From Hormiphora californensis (Eukaryota > Ctenophora > Tentaculata > Cydippida > Pleurobrachiidae): 64,000 bases of DNA. Under the pieces are notes generated by a model. The model searched no databases and was not told the DNA's origin. It saw nothing but the letters and a program-made list of their open reading frames with translations. Location of the stretch: contig CM035354.1 of the NCBI GenBank assembly GCA_020137815.1, forward strand, positions 124,001 to 188,000, written 5' to 3'. Both the position numbers and the translations under genes were made by a program. Shown piece by piece: positions 11,593 to 22,497 of this stretch. Position 1 is the first letter of the stretch, and the number at the start of each line of letters is the position of its first letter.

Positions 11593-12415
11593 AACATGAG
11601 AGTGTGTCAATGAACAATTGTTTTTTTTAATTTATTATTTAAATACAAATACAAATACAATTATAATTTATATCCCGCTTTTGGGCTATGCATTGTTAGT
11701 GCTAGGAGGACGCCGTTTCAATCAGTCGATTGAAGCAACGAAACCACCACTAACAAGCCTTCTAAAGCGGGCTTATAGGATAAGATCCTAAAGGCCTTAA
11801 AAAACCGTCGGCAGTCATTCGATATAATATATATAAATGTAAGTAGAAAATAAGGGTTATAAAATATCTAATTAAGAAATAAGCGTAATTAATTCGTTGA
11901 GTGATGAAGTAGTTAGATAATTGAGAAATTAACTAGTTAGATAATTGATAATTAACTAGTTAGATAATAACTAGTTAGATAATTAACTGTTGATTAATAA
12001 GTACATAGTGTAAATACTAAGTAAGTAGTATAGTTTCATAATTAATTCAAGTAAAAGGCTAGTGATCCAAAAGGAGGCGAATAGCTAAGTAATTAGTTAA
12101 TGGATAAAGTAACTGTAACAGGATAACCGATAAGGTAATACACACTAACCATATTAATTGCTATATAAGGTTATGATCTAATAAATGGCCTATGAAAATT
12201 CTAAAGAAGCTGGTAATAAATTAACGAATAACGAGGTAGAAAAATAAAAGCAAGAGACCAGAGGTCAGTCAGTAGGTTAAATACAAAGCTGTTAATAAAT
12301 TAATTAATTGGAGCGGTAAAAAATAAAAAGGCAGGAGGCCAGTGCAATGGCCAGTCAGAATAAGTTAATTAATGCGGTTGGGTTTAGTCCGTGATAGCGC
12401 AAGAGCGCATGTATT
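11593..12415. other. AT-rich spacer with short tandem repeats
   Basis: No gene seen. TTAACTAGTTAGATAAT repeats occur around 11925-11990. A segment at 11670-11810 (ATATCCCGCTTTTGGGC ... AAAGCGGGCTTATAGGATAAG) resembles the leader-type repeat near 50131, so it is probably another retroelement relic. Confidence 0.5.
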
Positions 12416-13600
12416 TTGATAACAACTGAGAACTCTCAGCATCAAAGATTGCTTACGGGAGTGCTCTTGGCCTATGCTAGAAGCCGTGGAAAACGCGCGC
12501 ACTTGGGGTCTGCAGCGCATGCCAAGGAGTGCTCTCCCCCCAAAAAAAAAAATTGGAAAGCCTTTGAAAAGTTTTAAATTTTAAATTTACAATTGCTTGA
12601 ATTCATGTCTTAGCGCTGCAATATTTGTGAAAGCAACGTAACGCGCTAATTTTGTAGTACTCTGCTGCAGAAATTAATCGGCGCGCGCGATTCAGGCGTT
12701 TTTATGCTTATTTGTTGGACCTTGGAAACGCGAATGAAATTATTGAGGCTACTTCGCGTGTTGGGGTTAGTGAATTTTGAAAACAACAATGAACAATTTT
12801 GAAAATGTTATCAGCGCAGAAAAACTCGAGAAGCAACTACGTGAATGCAAAGAAGAACTTGATCGCCACCGTCTTAGCGTGATTGAGCTTCAGCAAACGG
12901 TTATTGAAGCCCAAAAGCAACAACTAAGTGCAGTGTCAACTTCGGTGCAGAAGGTGAAAGCCTACTCTTCTGTGCTTGCACAGAATTGTGTGCTGCAAAC
13001 TCCCTAAATGGTAAAACCACTAACGTCGCACCACCCTACTCCCGTCCAACAGCCCGGAAGAGAGAAGAACCTGATTGTGTTTGGTCTCCAAGAAACAACC
13101 GATAGAGTAGCTAAAACTACTTTAGACGAACTTTTTGAGGAGCTGCAAGAGAAACCGAAAGTGACAACGATAAAACGCATCGGGGAAAGAAATGAGAAAC
13201 GTCCTAGACCGCTCTTAGTATCCCTGGAGAGGAGAGCGACTCTCCTGGCGCTTCTCAAAAAAGCACGAAACCTCAAAGACTCCAAACAGTTTTCGGCTGT
13301 TTATCTATCTCCGGATCTAACGCCCTCTGAACTGAAGGAGCAAAAAGCTCTCAGGTCCACTTTGAAACGGATACGACTAGAAGATCCAGACGGCTGCTAT
13401 TTTATCCGTAACAATGTTATCCAAGTGGGATAGTTCCCGACTAATTCACCGTTATCAGAGAACCGTGCTAGGAGCAGGCAGTCTGCTGCAGTCCCTTTCA
13501 AATGAAGGAAAACGAGTTGTCTGTAATTAAAACTGTGTCAGTGCGGGATATAAACTGTCATTTTTATTATTATTATTATTATTTTAAATTTTAATAAACA
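12416..13600 (+). mobile_element. LINE remnant D, ORF1 only, with ATT-repeat tail
   Basis: The region begins with a GC-rich leader holding GGGGTCTGCAGCGCATGCCA, which recurs at 50192. It then carries an ORF1-like frame and ends in an (ATT)n run at about 13562-13585, like the 3' tails of L2/CR1-type elements. There is no reverse transcriptase between ORF1 and the tail. It is either an internally deleted LINE or a non-autonomous derivative. Confidence 0.55.
12777..13433 (+). pseudogene. ORF1-like protein of LINE remnant D with one in-frame stop
   Basis: One continuous frame of about 218 residues is interrupted by a single TAA at 13005-13007, directly followed by an ATG. The N-terminal part (EKLEKQLRECKEELDRH) is a coiled coil rich in Lys, Glu and Gln. 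The C-terminal part (NLIVFGLQETTD, PRPLLVSLERRATLLALLKK, LKDSKQFSAVYLSPDLTP) matches the RNA-recognition-like fold of LINE ORF1 proteins, known for RNA binding and chaperone activity. The rest of the frame is clean, so the stop may be recent. Translation through the stop or re-initiation at the ATG cannot be judged. Confidence 0.65.
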
Positions 13601-13874
13601 CGGGCAGTTTTGCTTGATAGTTGATGTTTTAATTGTTACGGAACCCGGGATAGGCATCTGCTGTCCGCTATATCAAGATTTAAATAGCTGGATTATTCTC
13701 TGTTCTCAAGAAACAAGTTACACAGTTATTGAACGTCGCCTTATTAAACGGCAAGAGACCTCATATTTTGAAATATAATTCTACGGACTTTTGTAAAACT
13801 TTAAACACATTTGTTGACTTATTACCTGTCAGCTGTACTAACTAATATCTTTTGAATCAGTCGGTGTAGTAGCC

Positions 13875-15679
13875 ATGGCTATGCGACGAGAGTACAAATT
13901 GGTGATTCTGGGTGCCGGTGGTGTTGGAAAATCCGCATTGACCATGCGACTCGTACAGGGTGTCTTCGTGGAAAAATATGATCCCACAATTGAGGATTTC
14001 TACCGACACCAGATGGAGGTAATTAGCTTTACGAGTTTCACAGGGCATCATTCATTTAGCAAAGAAAGGCCCCAACAACTGCTATATATTTTCTATCGGA
14101 AAAATTAATGGAGGATATTTGGTTTCCCATCTATTTAGGAGTTAGGACAAGGGTTTACACTTTTGATGTCTGCACACTGTTGTCTACATAGATGAGTCTC
14201 ATTTACCCTCTCCCCAGGTTGACAGTGTGGCTTGTACCCTCGAGATTCTGGATACCGCAGGAACGGAGCAATTTGCTGCAATGCGCCAACTTTACATTTC
14301 TAATGGACATGCCTTTGCACTTGTGTACTCCATTGACAGTCAGGCATCGTTCCTTGAACTCCAGGTAATGGGGAGACTTTTCTGTGGGCTATATTGTAAT
14401 AGGCATTGTGGCCAGAAAATTAATTGGCATTAGATCGAGATTCTGATTGAAAATATAGTTCTAAGGAACTAAGAAGGGGTACCTACTAATGAAAGATAAG
14501 AGATGGAAAGTAAGAGTAAGATTGACGTCAGAGAGATATTAATTAGAATTCTGCATGCTTCAGACGATACATCAACAAATAGTTGATGTGAAGACGTCAA
14601 GTCAGGTGGCGATGGTACTCGTGGGCAACAAATGTGACATGGAAATGGATCGGGAGGTCAGCAAGGAGCAGGTAATTAATTATTGTGTAATTAATTAATC
14701 GTAGAGTTAATTACTTTTACACCCACATTCATTGTGCCATAGATTTGGTGTACATTAACCGACATATCACTCGTCTATTCTTTTTCTTGTCACTTATAAT
14801 ACTAGTTCGCCATAACTTTCATTTGAGTAACATAGCAACATGCACAATGCACAATGCACCTGTCATCTATGTATTATACCATCTACCTGAAAAATATCAC
14901 TGCGAAACTCTCATCATATGAAGCGCAATATGGAATTCATCCACTGCTGCTGGTACATTTAAGTAGAAAGAGCTCGACCGGGAGCAATACTAATCAAATT
15001 AAAACACGAGTTTATTACAAGGCAGTAGCAGATGTCTGATAAAAAGAAGCTATGAGATTCATATCTTCTTTTTATATGACAGCTGTTACCGTCTGACATC
15101 GACCCTTATATAATCTGATTTTGATCGCTTAGTCAGACATCTTTCACTCGCTCTCTAGCTCGACTGAGTACTATAAAAAGAAATTGGGGTTTTTTTCTGC
15201 ATCTTCTCTTTCTCTATCTTTCTTTCTCTATCTCTCTACCCTTCTCCCTCTTTAACTACTTCCCCTGAAACCGATAGACAGCTGCAGTGTGACATGATAT
15301 GCACCTCTTTCTCTCTCCCCTTCACTGCTGGGTGCACTTCTAAACTTTTAAAAATAGGCTAGATTCATTCATTTTCCAATAAATCTGCACATTAGTTCAA
15401 TTTCCGCGCCCTATTATATAACTCCATATCTAATTTTCTCTCCCCCTCTCGCCCCTCAATATCGCTTACTCTCTCCCCCATGCCTCATTCTCTCTTTCCC
15501 TCCAGGCGGATCAGCTAGCCACACGATCCTGGAACTGTGGATTCATTGAAACGAGTGCCAAGTCGGATACCAACGTCCGAGAGTTGTTCGTTGAGCTGGT
15601 CAGGAAAACAAACCAGTACATGGGAATGGGCGCCAAACCGGACAAGGTCAAGAGAAAATTCAAATGTGCTCTTCTATGA
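13875..15679 (+). CDS. RAP1: Rap-type small GTPase
   Basis: Ras-superfamily GTP switch for adhesion and polarity at membranes. Four exons: 13875-14018, 14218-14364, 14564-14671 and 15506-15679, giving 190 residues with GT..AG borders and phase 0 throughout. P-loop GAGGVGKS at 13-20, switch [14 protein letters not shown], switch II DTAGTEQ at 60-66 with the Thr typical of Rap in place of the Ras Gln, NKCD at 119-122 and ETSAK near 148-152. It ends in a CAAX box, CALL; the final Leu predicts geranylgeranylation. A polybasic KVKRKFK precedes it. Most blocks are Rap1-like ([24 protein letters not shown]), but the Phe in EDFYRH and the VDS after it are Rap2-like. It is therefore a firm Rap, with the subtype less certain. 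No other gene is near. Confidence 0.95.
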
Positions 15680-16263
15680 TTTAGGTAAGCAAACTGACTA
15701 CTTTTTGTTTGTGTGTGTGAAGTGTGTGTCGTGAGTGGTAAAGTTAGTCTAACTTTACCACTGTTTATTTACACACACGACAATGACCCCTCCTTTTTAC
15801 AGGCGATATATGAGTGTGTGGGCGCATCTAAGCAACGCAGGAGAGAGAGAATGGACATGGATGAGAGATGGAAAGATGGAGATACGAAATTTTGAGTTGG
15901 GTTGATTGTTTTTACTACCAGAAATTCGGGCTGCTTAATTTTAATGAGTGTGCGTTTGTGTGTGTACACAAGACAAAAAAGGTCATTTATAAGTCGAGAT
16001 ATTTTACTGTTTAATAAATCATTTGACGACTTAAAACAATTTAAAAATGTTACATTCAGAAGATACAATAATAGAGTTTTGGGTCCTGTCCTTTTTTGCA
16101 TGTGAGTGATATATTGATCTCTACCTCTTTTTTGCAAGCGAAAGAAGAAGAGAGAAGAACACATATTTTTATTGCGCTCTGGAATTGTGTATTAGTGTTG
16201 TTTTTTTCTGGACACGTGTCGTAACAATAAACACGTGTATCTCAGGAACAGAGCACCTGGGAG

Positions 16264-16276
16264 AGTGAGAGAGAGA

Positions 16277-16328
<52 letters not shown>

Positions 16329-16332
16329 GAGA
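16264..16332. repeat. (GA)n microsatellite
   Basis: Near-perfect GA dinucleotide array. It makes spurious Arg-Glu or Ser-Leu reading frames on both strands. Confidence 0.95.
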
Positions 16333-16914
16333 GAGAGATAATAATCTATATCTACTTGATGATATATATATATGTGAACTGTGTGTATACACAATTTACC
16401 TCACTTTGTTACGTACCCCTCCTAAATCTCGTGTTTTTAATTCCAATTCATAAAATTGTGGAGCGGTCAGTTTTAAAAGCATGTCCCATGTACCGTTCTG
16501 ATCAATGATCATATCCCAACGACGCGGTCCTTCTCTTCCTGGTGATAAATGTAAAATTCTTGTTAACAAAAAGGGTATCTTTCCCACGACGGGTTTAGGA
16601 ACGGTTATATATATTAGGAAATGTCTTGTGCTACTCGGAAAATCAATTCTAGTTTCTATAGCTTTGCCATTTTGTAAGTTCTCCCACATAAGATGCTACA
16701 AGCATACAAGTGACAGCTCTTGGTAGTGCCATACAGATTGAAATGTTTGTGAACCCCCTCTTTAACAAAGGGGGATATGTCGGCGTGTGTGAGAGAGCGG
16801 AGAGGCAGACTAGGGAGGAAAATTTAGGAACGATTTGTGAAGTGGCTGAGTCGTTACATACACCCACATACACTCATTTATTTTGCTCCCCTGCTTGTCG
16901 ACAAACATTGAGTG

Positions 16915-17045
<131 letters not shown>

Positions 17046-17683
17046 ATCAAAGTAAGACATCAATCGACAATCTCGAGGTGTATTATTTATAGGTGAAGCA
17101 GATTGAGAGTTAGTAAAATGGAAAATTTTCCTAGAAACCCGGAATATTTTTAAAATGTGGTAAATGGGAGCAGAATGAAATATATATTTCAGAGAGAGAG
17201 AGAGAGAGAGATAGAAAGATAGAAAGAGAGAGAGATGGAATCGTTACACATCCAATAACGCCATCTACGGGAGACGGGGAAATAGAAGCGAGCGGGACAG
17301 AGAAAGATAGAGAAGGACGGATAGAGACACAGAGAAGGAAGGAGGGACAGAGAGGGGAGAGAAATTAATATCATCTCTGGCTCGCATCTAACTAAGTGGG
17401 GGGGGGGGTACACGGGTTCTCCGCCCCCTCACACACACACGAAGTGTACACAGTGTGTATATAACAATGCCGGAAACTGGAGCTACTAGCTGCTATTACA
17501 TGAACCATGATAGTCCATAGCAATCGGGGGGAGGGGGGGGGGGGCAACCAATCGGGGAGGGGGGGGGGGCAACTAATCATACATTGCTGCTTCCTATATT
17601 TCATTGTTCAATGTACAATTTCTAATAGCCTGCATTCTTTCTCAGCTCCATTTTCTCTTCTACGACACGACATGTACATGAGG

Positions 17684-17871
17684 CATAAACTCTGGCCACT
17701 GGCGCGTTATTTCAGATAACTTTCTCCCAGCGCGCCGCTGGGAGAAGTTAGCTGGAGTTTATCCGCCGCTGGCGGATAAACTGGTTTAAATCACGACGAC
17801 GATCCCGAGGCGGAGCCGAGGGAGAGGCGGAGGGGTTTAAACCTATAACGTGCCAGTGGTCAGAGTTTATG
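17684..17871. repeat. cloverleaf-forming repeat family A, copy 1
   Basis: An outer inverted repeat of 27 bp closes the element: 17684-17710 pairs with 17845-17871 with two differences. Inside are three hairpins in a row. Hairpin 1 (17717-17750) has stem CTCCCAGCG/CGCTGGGAG extended by TAACTT/AGTTA. Hairpin 2 (17756-17782) has stem AGTTTATCCGCC/GGCGGATAAACT. Hairpin 3 (17783-17843) has stem GGTTTAAA/TTTAAACC and a conserved CGATCCCGAGGCG..AGCCGAGGG loop. Folded, it is a four-stem cruciform. Copy 2 at 22141-22346 has the same architecture with different stem sequences. No coding capacity. Known MITE or SINE families do not obviously match. Confidence 0.85.
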
Positions 17872-18229
17872 GGTTATATACCCTGCTTTAGTTGTTTATT
17901 TTAAGTATTACACACCAACAAGAGAGAGAACACTAATCAAAACACACAAAGAGAACTGAGAAATAGTTAAAAACACGTCACAATTGAGTGTACACTGTTT
18001 GGTAACAGTTACTAAGCAGTTGCTAAGGAAAGAGAGTGAAAGAAATAGCCTGATAAGGGGCATGTCACAAATAACACAGAGAAAGAGATAGTGAGACAAA
18101 AGGGGAGATAAAGAGAGAGTAATTGACGGAATGTGTCCTTTCTTTCTCTCCAATGTGTGTAAGTGTTGCACATAGTGTTCCCTCTGTATTTTAGTAAGAA
18201 CTGATCATTTACACACACTTTGAATGTTA

Positions 18230-18345
18230 CGTAGGAGTTAAAAATAAATAACCTGCCAGTGGGAAATAATCTGCCGCTGGACTGGCTGTTTACTGAGAGC
18301 GCGCTAGTGGGACTGGCGCATTATTTAAGTTAGCAGGGTATATAT
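18230..18345. repeat. possible degenerate relative of the cloverleaf repeats
   Basis: Contains CTGCCAGTGG, CCGCTGGACTGGC, GCGCGCTAGTGGGACTGGCG and flanking CCTGC/GCAGG with AAATAAT/ATTATTT. These resemble the outer arms of family A (CCACTGGCGCGTTAT), but stem pairing is poor. Confidence 0.35.
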
Positions 18346-18511
18346 GTATATATAAGTAGATCAGTTTTCACTTTTTTTACGTCAGACGAAGGTGTTATTA
18401 CACTCTGATAAAAACCCAGAATTTTCTTTGATAAGAGAACAAGGTGCGTGTGGGTTGAACTGCCTGTACCAAGCAAGCATTTCAAATGGTGACCAGCTCG
18501 ATCTGTCATAA

Positions 18512-18679
18512 TACAGGGTGTCCCACTGTCTTTGCGCAACCTGCGATTACTGGTCATGACCGGGTTCTGTCAAATTAATCAAAACCGATCAAAACGTGAT
18601 CATGAGTTTTGATTAATTTGACGGAATCCGGTCATGACCAGTAATCGCAAGTGGCGCAAAGACAGTGGGCCACCCTGTA
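18512..18679. mobile_element. small palindromic MITE with TA flanks, Tc1/mariner-like
   Basis: Ends are inverted: CAGGGTGTCCCACTGTCTTT and AAAGACAGTGGGCCACCCTG, each flanked by TA, the target duplication typical of Tc1/mariner-type elements. The inner halves also pair (GGTCATGACC, TTGATTAATTTGAC), so the whole 164 bp is one hairpin. No transposase. Confidence 0.8.
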
Positions 18680-19337
18680 GAGCAGTTTGTTCGTTCGTAC
18701 CAGGTCAGAGACTGTCAAGTGTCAGTATAAAAAACTATCCATCTCAATCTAATAGACGATCTTTGTGACAGTGTATCTTTGTTTGTTTATATCATCAAAT
18801 CGTGTGTACATGTGTTACATAATCCTCAATACATTGCACACAAACAAACAGGTGATAGTTGGGGGTATTTGGGTCTGTGTGATTAGCATGCAGGCTAGGA
18901 TCAATACTGCACTGTGTGTTTAGAGATTAAACGGTGTATAGGTTGATAGAGGGGAGAGAGAGAGAAGAGCTCTAGAGAGAGAGGAGAGCTCTAGTGGAGG
19001 GGGCGATATTTATGTGATTTCTTCCATATAAGGTAGTCAGCCACTAAAGTCGTTCTCTGTGAGAATTTGTCGGGAGGGCTATTAGTGCAACTCCAATCCT
19101 GTCCCACTTTGGATTTAAATGTTCCCTAATTAATCTCTTGAATCTCAAAATATTCCCCTCACAATAGCGTGAATATAATCTAAATAATGTTGAATCTTTC
19201 TCAAAATAGTCCAGGGTGTGGGTGAGAGTGAGAGTCCTCATGGGAGTTCCTGTCATAACCCTGTGTTAGCGGAGAGCGAGAGGTATCTCTATCTAATAGA
19301 GCGAGAGGGCTGATACGTAGAGAGATCGGCTATCTCA

Positions 19338-19342
19338 GAGGA

Positions 19343-19378
<36 letters not shown>

Positions 19379-19475
19379 TCTCCTTCTCTCTTCCTCTCTC
19401 TCTCTCTCTCTTTCTTTCTTTCTCCCCCTATCTCTCTCTCTCTCTCTACCTCTCTTTCTCTACCTCTATCTCCCC
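19338..19475. repeat. CT-rich microsatellite tract
   Basis: Interrupted (CT)n and TTTC runs. The opposite strand gives GA. Confidence 0.85.
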
Positions 19476-19816
19476 CATTTATTTACCTTTCTCTTCATCA
19501 CAGCACTTTCTCGTACTTTTCTTCCTACCATGAATACACGATCGTGTCTTTCGTCTTGAACATTTCACTTTTTAGCTAAACATGTATCATGAAAGTCGCA
19601 TCATCTCTCTAAAAATATATTAAATTTTGGCTGCATCTGTCAACTGTCACCTCTAAAATATATTCATGATTGCAAGCAGATCGCACATTAGGTCAGAGCT
19701 ATCTACTATTGAGTATTGAACACTATATAATCATCTACTATGATATACGATGATGTCATTCAGTAGATCACGTCATTCATCCTACGTCATTACCCTGCAT
19801 TACCCTTCATCTTTTC

Positions 19817-19920
19817 TTGGTGACGCGGCCACCCCTACACTAGCCGCGCGCAGCGCGGCTAAACGAAGCCCGCGAAGCGGGCTGAGTGTATTATAACATA
19901 ATAGGGGATGGCATCACCAA
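19817..19920. repeat. cloverleaf-forming repeat family B, copy 1
   Basis: The left arm TTGGTGACGCGGCCACCCCT, followed by ACACT, pairs with a right arm AGTGT ... AGGGG ... ATCACCAA. Two hairpins lie between: AGCCGCGC-GCA-GCGCGGCT and AGCCCGC-GAA-GCGGGCT. Both have GNA triloops closed by C-G. The right arm carries about 12 extra bases (TTATAACATAAT) that copy 2 lacks. Copy 2 is at 37365-37456, and a third copy starts at 63968. Confidence 0.85.
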
Positions 19921-20524
19921 CATCTTTTCCCGTTTTTCACATCCTAGTAATTCCCCCGAATTCTGGGACTTGTAATATGAAGTAATAATATTCTGTCGTA
20001 CATGTCAATACCAAACCGATTTGAATCTCAGACAGTACCAAACTAGGTTATATTAAGACAGAATTCTCTATCGATTAATTTTTATAATTTATGGCTATAG
20101 TTTGGTCAGATTGGATAAAAAATAAATAACTCCGAGGCAGCCGGTATTTTATGAATGACGCACGTTTTTAGCGTCACGCGAGGGAAAGCAAGCGCTTGTT
20201 CCTCTGAGTCTTAGAGCGATATTATAGACTATAGAGCAATGAGATTGTCAAGATATTTTTCTTAGAATCCAAAAAGTTAACATTTAGAGTAAGAAACTGG
20301 AGATGTTGTGTGAATGTTATAGGGGATGATGGTAGAGAGTTTCAAATTACAATTCTGTGTCCTTGTCTGGGAAAATTTACACAATTGATCCGTAACAATT
20401 TCTCCTTTTCTCCTTCCTTGACACGTAACGGTTCACTGGATCTGACATGTGATATCTCATACCTGTTGGGTTACCTCGCTTGCTGGTGAATGGTGTCAGG
20501 TGTGGCACCTGCCACCTTGATTTG

Positions 20525-20647
20525 TCTAGAGCAGGAACCGACCGAATCAGGAAATACTGGTCCCTGATTGGCTGATAACCAGTCACGTGACCTAAATAAC
20601 GAGTTCTGATTGGTTGTTTACTTAATCCGGTCGGTTCCTGGTCTAGA
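20525..20647. mobile_element. 123-bp TIR element carrying CCAAT and E-box motifs
   Basis: Terminal inverted repeats TCTAGAGCAGGAACCGACCG (20525-20544) and its near-complement CGGTCGGTTCCTGGTCTAGA (20628-20647) enclose a 76-bp core at 20547-20622. The core holds two inverted CCAAT boxes (TGATTGGCTGATAAC, TGATTGGTTGTTTAC) and GTCACGTGAC, an E-box palindrome. The same core occurs at 28087-28162 inside the Dbl-type RhoGEF gene. It could be a mobile promoter-like module. Confidence 0.75.
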
Positions 20648-20969
20648 GTATACCACCGGTCCTATATGACGGCTGATGACACAGAGTGAAGGAGGGGGAG
20701 AACCTTGTTTTTTTCAAATCATTTTTATTTTCCCGTGTGGAGAAATGTAGGGTTGAGGAAGGCGAGGAGAACGATATTGACTTTCTAGAACAAACAGCAA
20801 TGTTTCCCCTTCCAATTTTCTATTGTTCCATCTCCTTCCATTGTCACATAATACACAGTAACTTTATATCTCCTCTGTATCTACGTGTCCACGTCCCTCA
20901 GTCCCCTGAAATGTGATCAAATCACGGGATCTGCAGATACGCATAAGTGCTTTGTATATCTCTTTCTTT

Positions 20970-20990
20970 CTCTATCCATCTATCTCTCTC

Positions 20991-21021
<31 letters not shown>

Positions 21022-21030
21022 CGCCCTCTC
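20970..21030. repeat. (CT)n microsatellite
   Basis: CT array within gene-free DNA. Confidence 0.9.
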
Positions 21031-22140
21031 GATTTAATGCAATATTAAAAATAGCGACATGACTCCCCCGTTTAATATCCGATTGGTATCACGCTAAGTG
21101 AGAGGAACAGAAAGAGGGGGATAGTGCACACTGGGTCGGGTACTTTAAGAATAGAAACACAGATTTACTTAGTTTCATCTGAAAGAGTGAGGCAGGGAGA
21201 GGTAAAACGTTTGAAATGAGTCAAACATTGATATTTCAACCCTCATATCCCTTCTTGTTTGAGTATGGAACCCCCCCCCCCCCCCCCCCAACGCATGCAC
21301 ACAACTTGTAACAGTAGCCGTCAATTGTTATCAAACCCCTGAGAGCTGAATTCTATGTGTAGCCATTGTCTCATATAAGACCGTCCTCTTCGATGTACTG
21401 TCAGTGCCTGACAATGTAGCCCTTGTTTGGCAGTCTAGCTTGGCAAGTGTAGCCCACGATTAAAAGTAAAAGGGGGACCACAACTTGGTAACATGATTTT
21501 CCGTTACCTGGAAAACTTGACGTAGCGCGCGAGTCCCTCACCTAAAAACAAATCACTCCTTCTTCGCGCGTATTAGGATCATAACGCCGCGCAGTGTTCC
21601 CTGGGATCGCGATCGGAGCTGAGAGGCCCAAACAGATCAAGATTTTAAGAAAAACCAAGTCCTCACTCTTGTTTTGTGAAATTTCCAACGGTCATTGCTC
21701 CACAGTCCACACCCTGCCTGATGAGTCATGAGATTACAAGGCCAATGTTAGGATTGTCAGGGCTCAGGCCAATGCTAGTGACAGGGTTAGGAAGAAATCG
21801 GTATGGTTTTTGTTTCGGTTTTGCCTCGCCGAATGCGCTGTAGCCCCTCATGGCGCCCTTCTCCCGCCCGGCCCTGCAGCATCAAACCACCGTTTACCTC
21901 ACAGAGCTTTAACAAATCGGCTACTATCTCACGTTTGAAAAGCGCTGCCTTATAGGGTCTGTTACAAATGCCAAGTCTCACGTCATCAGTCATTAGGCTC
22001 ACCGCTCATTTACAACATCTAAGGGCGTGGGGCTACCAACGCTTTCTTCATGCCATGGACTGGCTCAAGGGTACACCGAGTGAGCGAAAGATGGCCAGGC
22101 AAAAACCCTGGTGAAGTCATTTAGTTGGGCAAACGAATAA
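21031..22140. other. gene-free stretch with retroelement leader fragment
   Basis: No gene seen. It holds a C run near 21270, a partial copy of the TCAGGCCAATGCTCTGAC repeat near 21755-21784, and a segment at 21785-21965 ending TTTGAAAAGCGCTGCCTTAT. That motif also marks the leaders near 4800, 50280 and 52080. Confidence 0.5.
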
Positions 22141-22346
22141 ATGAACTATGAACGTTTGTAGACTGGCGCGTTATGAAGTTGGCTTTTCCCAGCGCGAGCT
22201 GGGAACAGCCAACTGGAGTTTAATCGCCCGGCAGGGCGATTAAACTGGTTTAAATCCCGACGCCGATCCCGAGGCGCTAGCCGAGGGTGAGTGGGAGGTG
22301 ATTTAAACCTATAACGCGATAGGCTAACAAACGTTCATAGTTTATG
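22141..22346. repeat. cloverleaf-forming repeat family A, copy 2
   Basis: Outer arms 22141-22174 and 22311-22346 pair over about 34 bp (core GAACGTTTGT and CGCGTTAT). Hairpin 1 (22178-22213) is GTTGGCTTTTCCCAGC/GCTGGGAACAGCCAAC. Hairpin 2 (22217-22246) is AGTTTAATCGCCC/GGGCGATTAAACT. Hairpin 3 (22247-22309) is GGTTTAAATC/GATTTAAACC with the same CGATCCCGAGGCG loop core as copy 1. Stem sequences differ from copy 1, but pairing is kept. Confidence 0.85.
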
Positions 22347-22497
22347 AAACCCGATAGTAATTACACGCAAATAAGAGACACAACACAAGGTGAAACACAC
22401 AAGGACTGCTGTAGTCAACAGACGTCCCCAAACTGTGTGTAGACTAACTGGCACCTAGTTGCAACTGTTCCTTACATATTTGAGTAAGAGAGAGCAA

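Noticed and set aside
17684-22346. tRNA or other classical RNA gene in the cloverleaf repeats
   Set aside because: No A-box or B-box, no CCA-adjacent acceptor stem and no anticodon arm of the right size. The resemblance to a cloverleaf is only topological.
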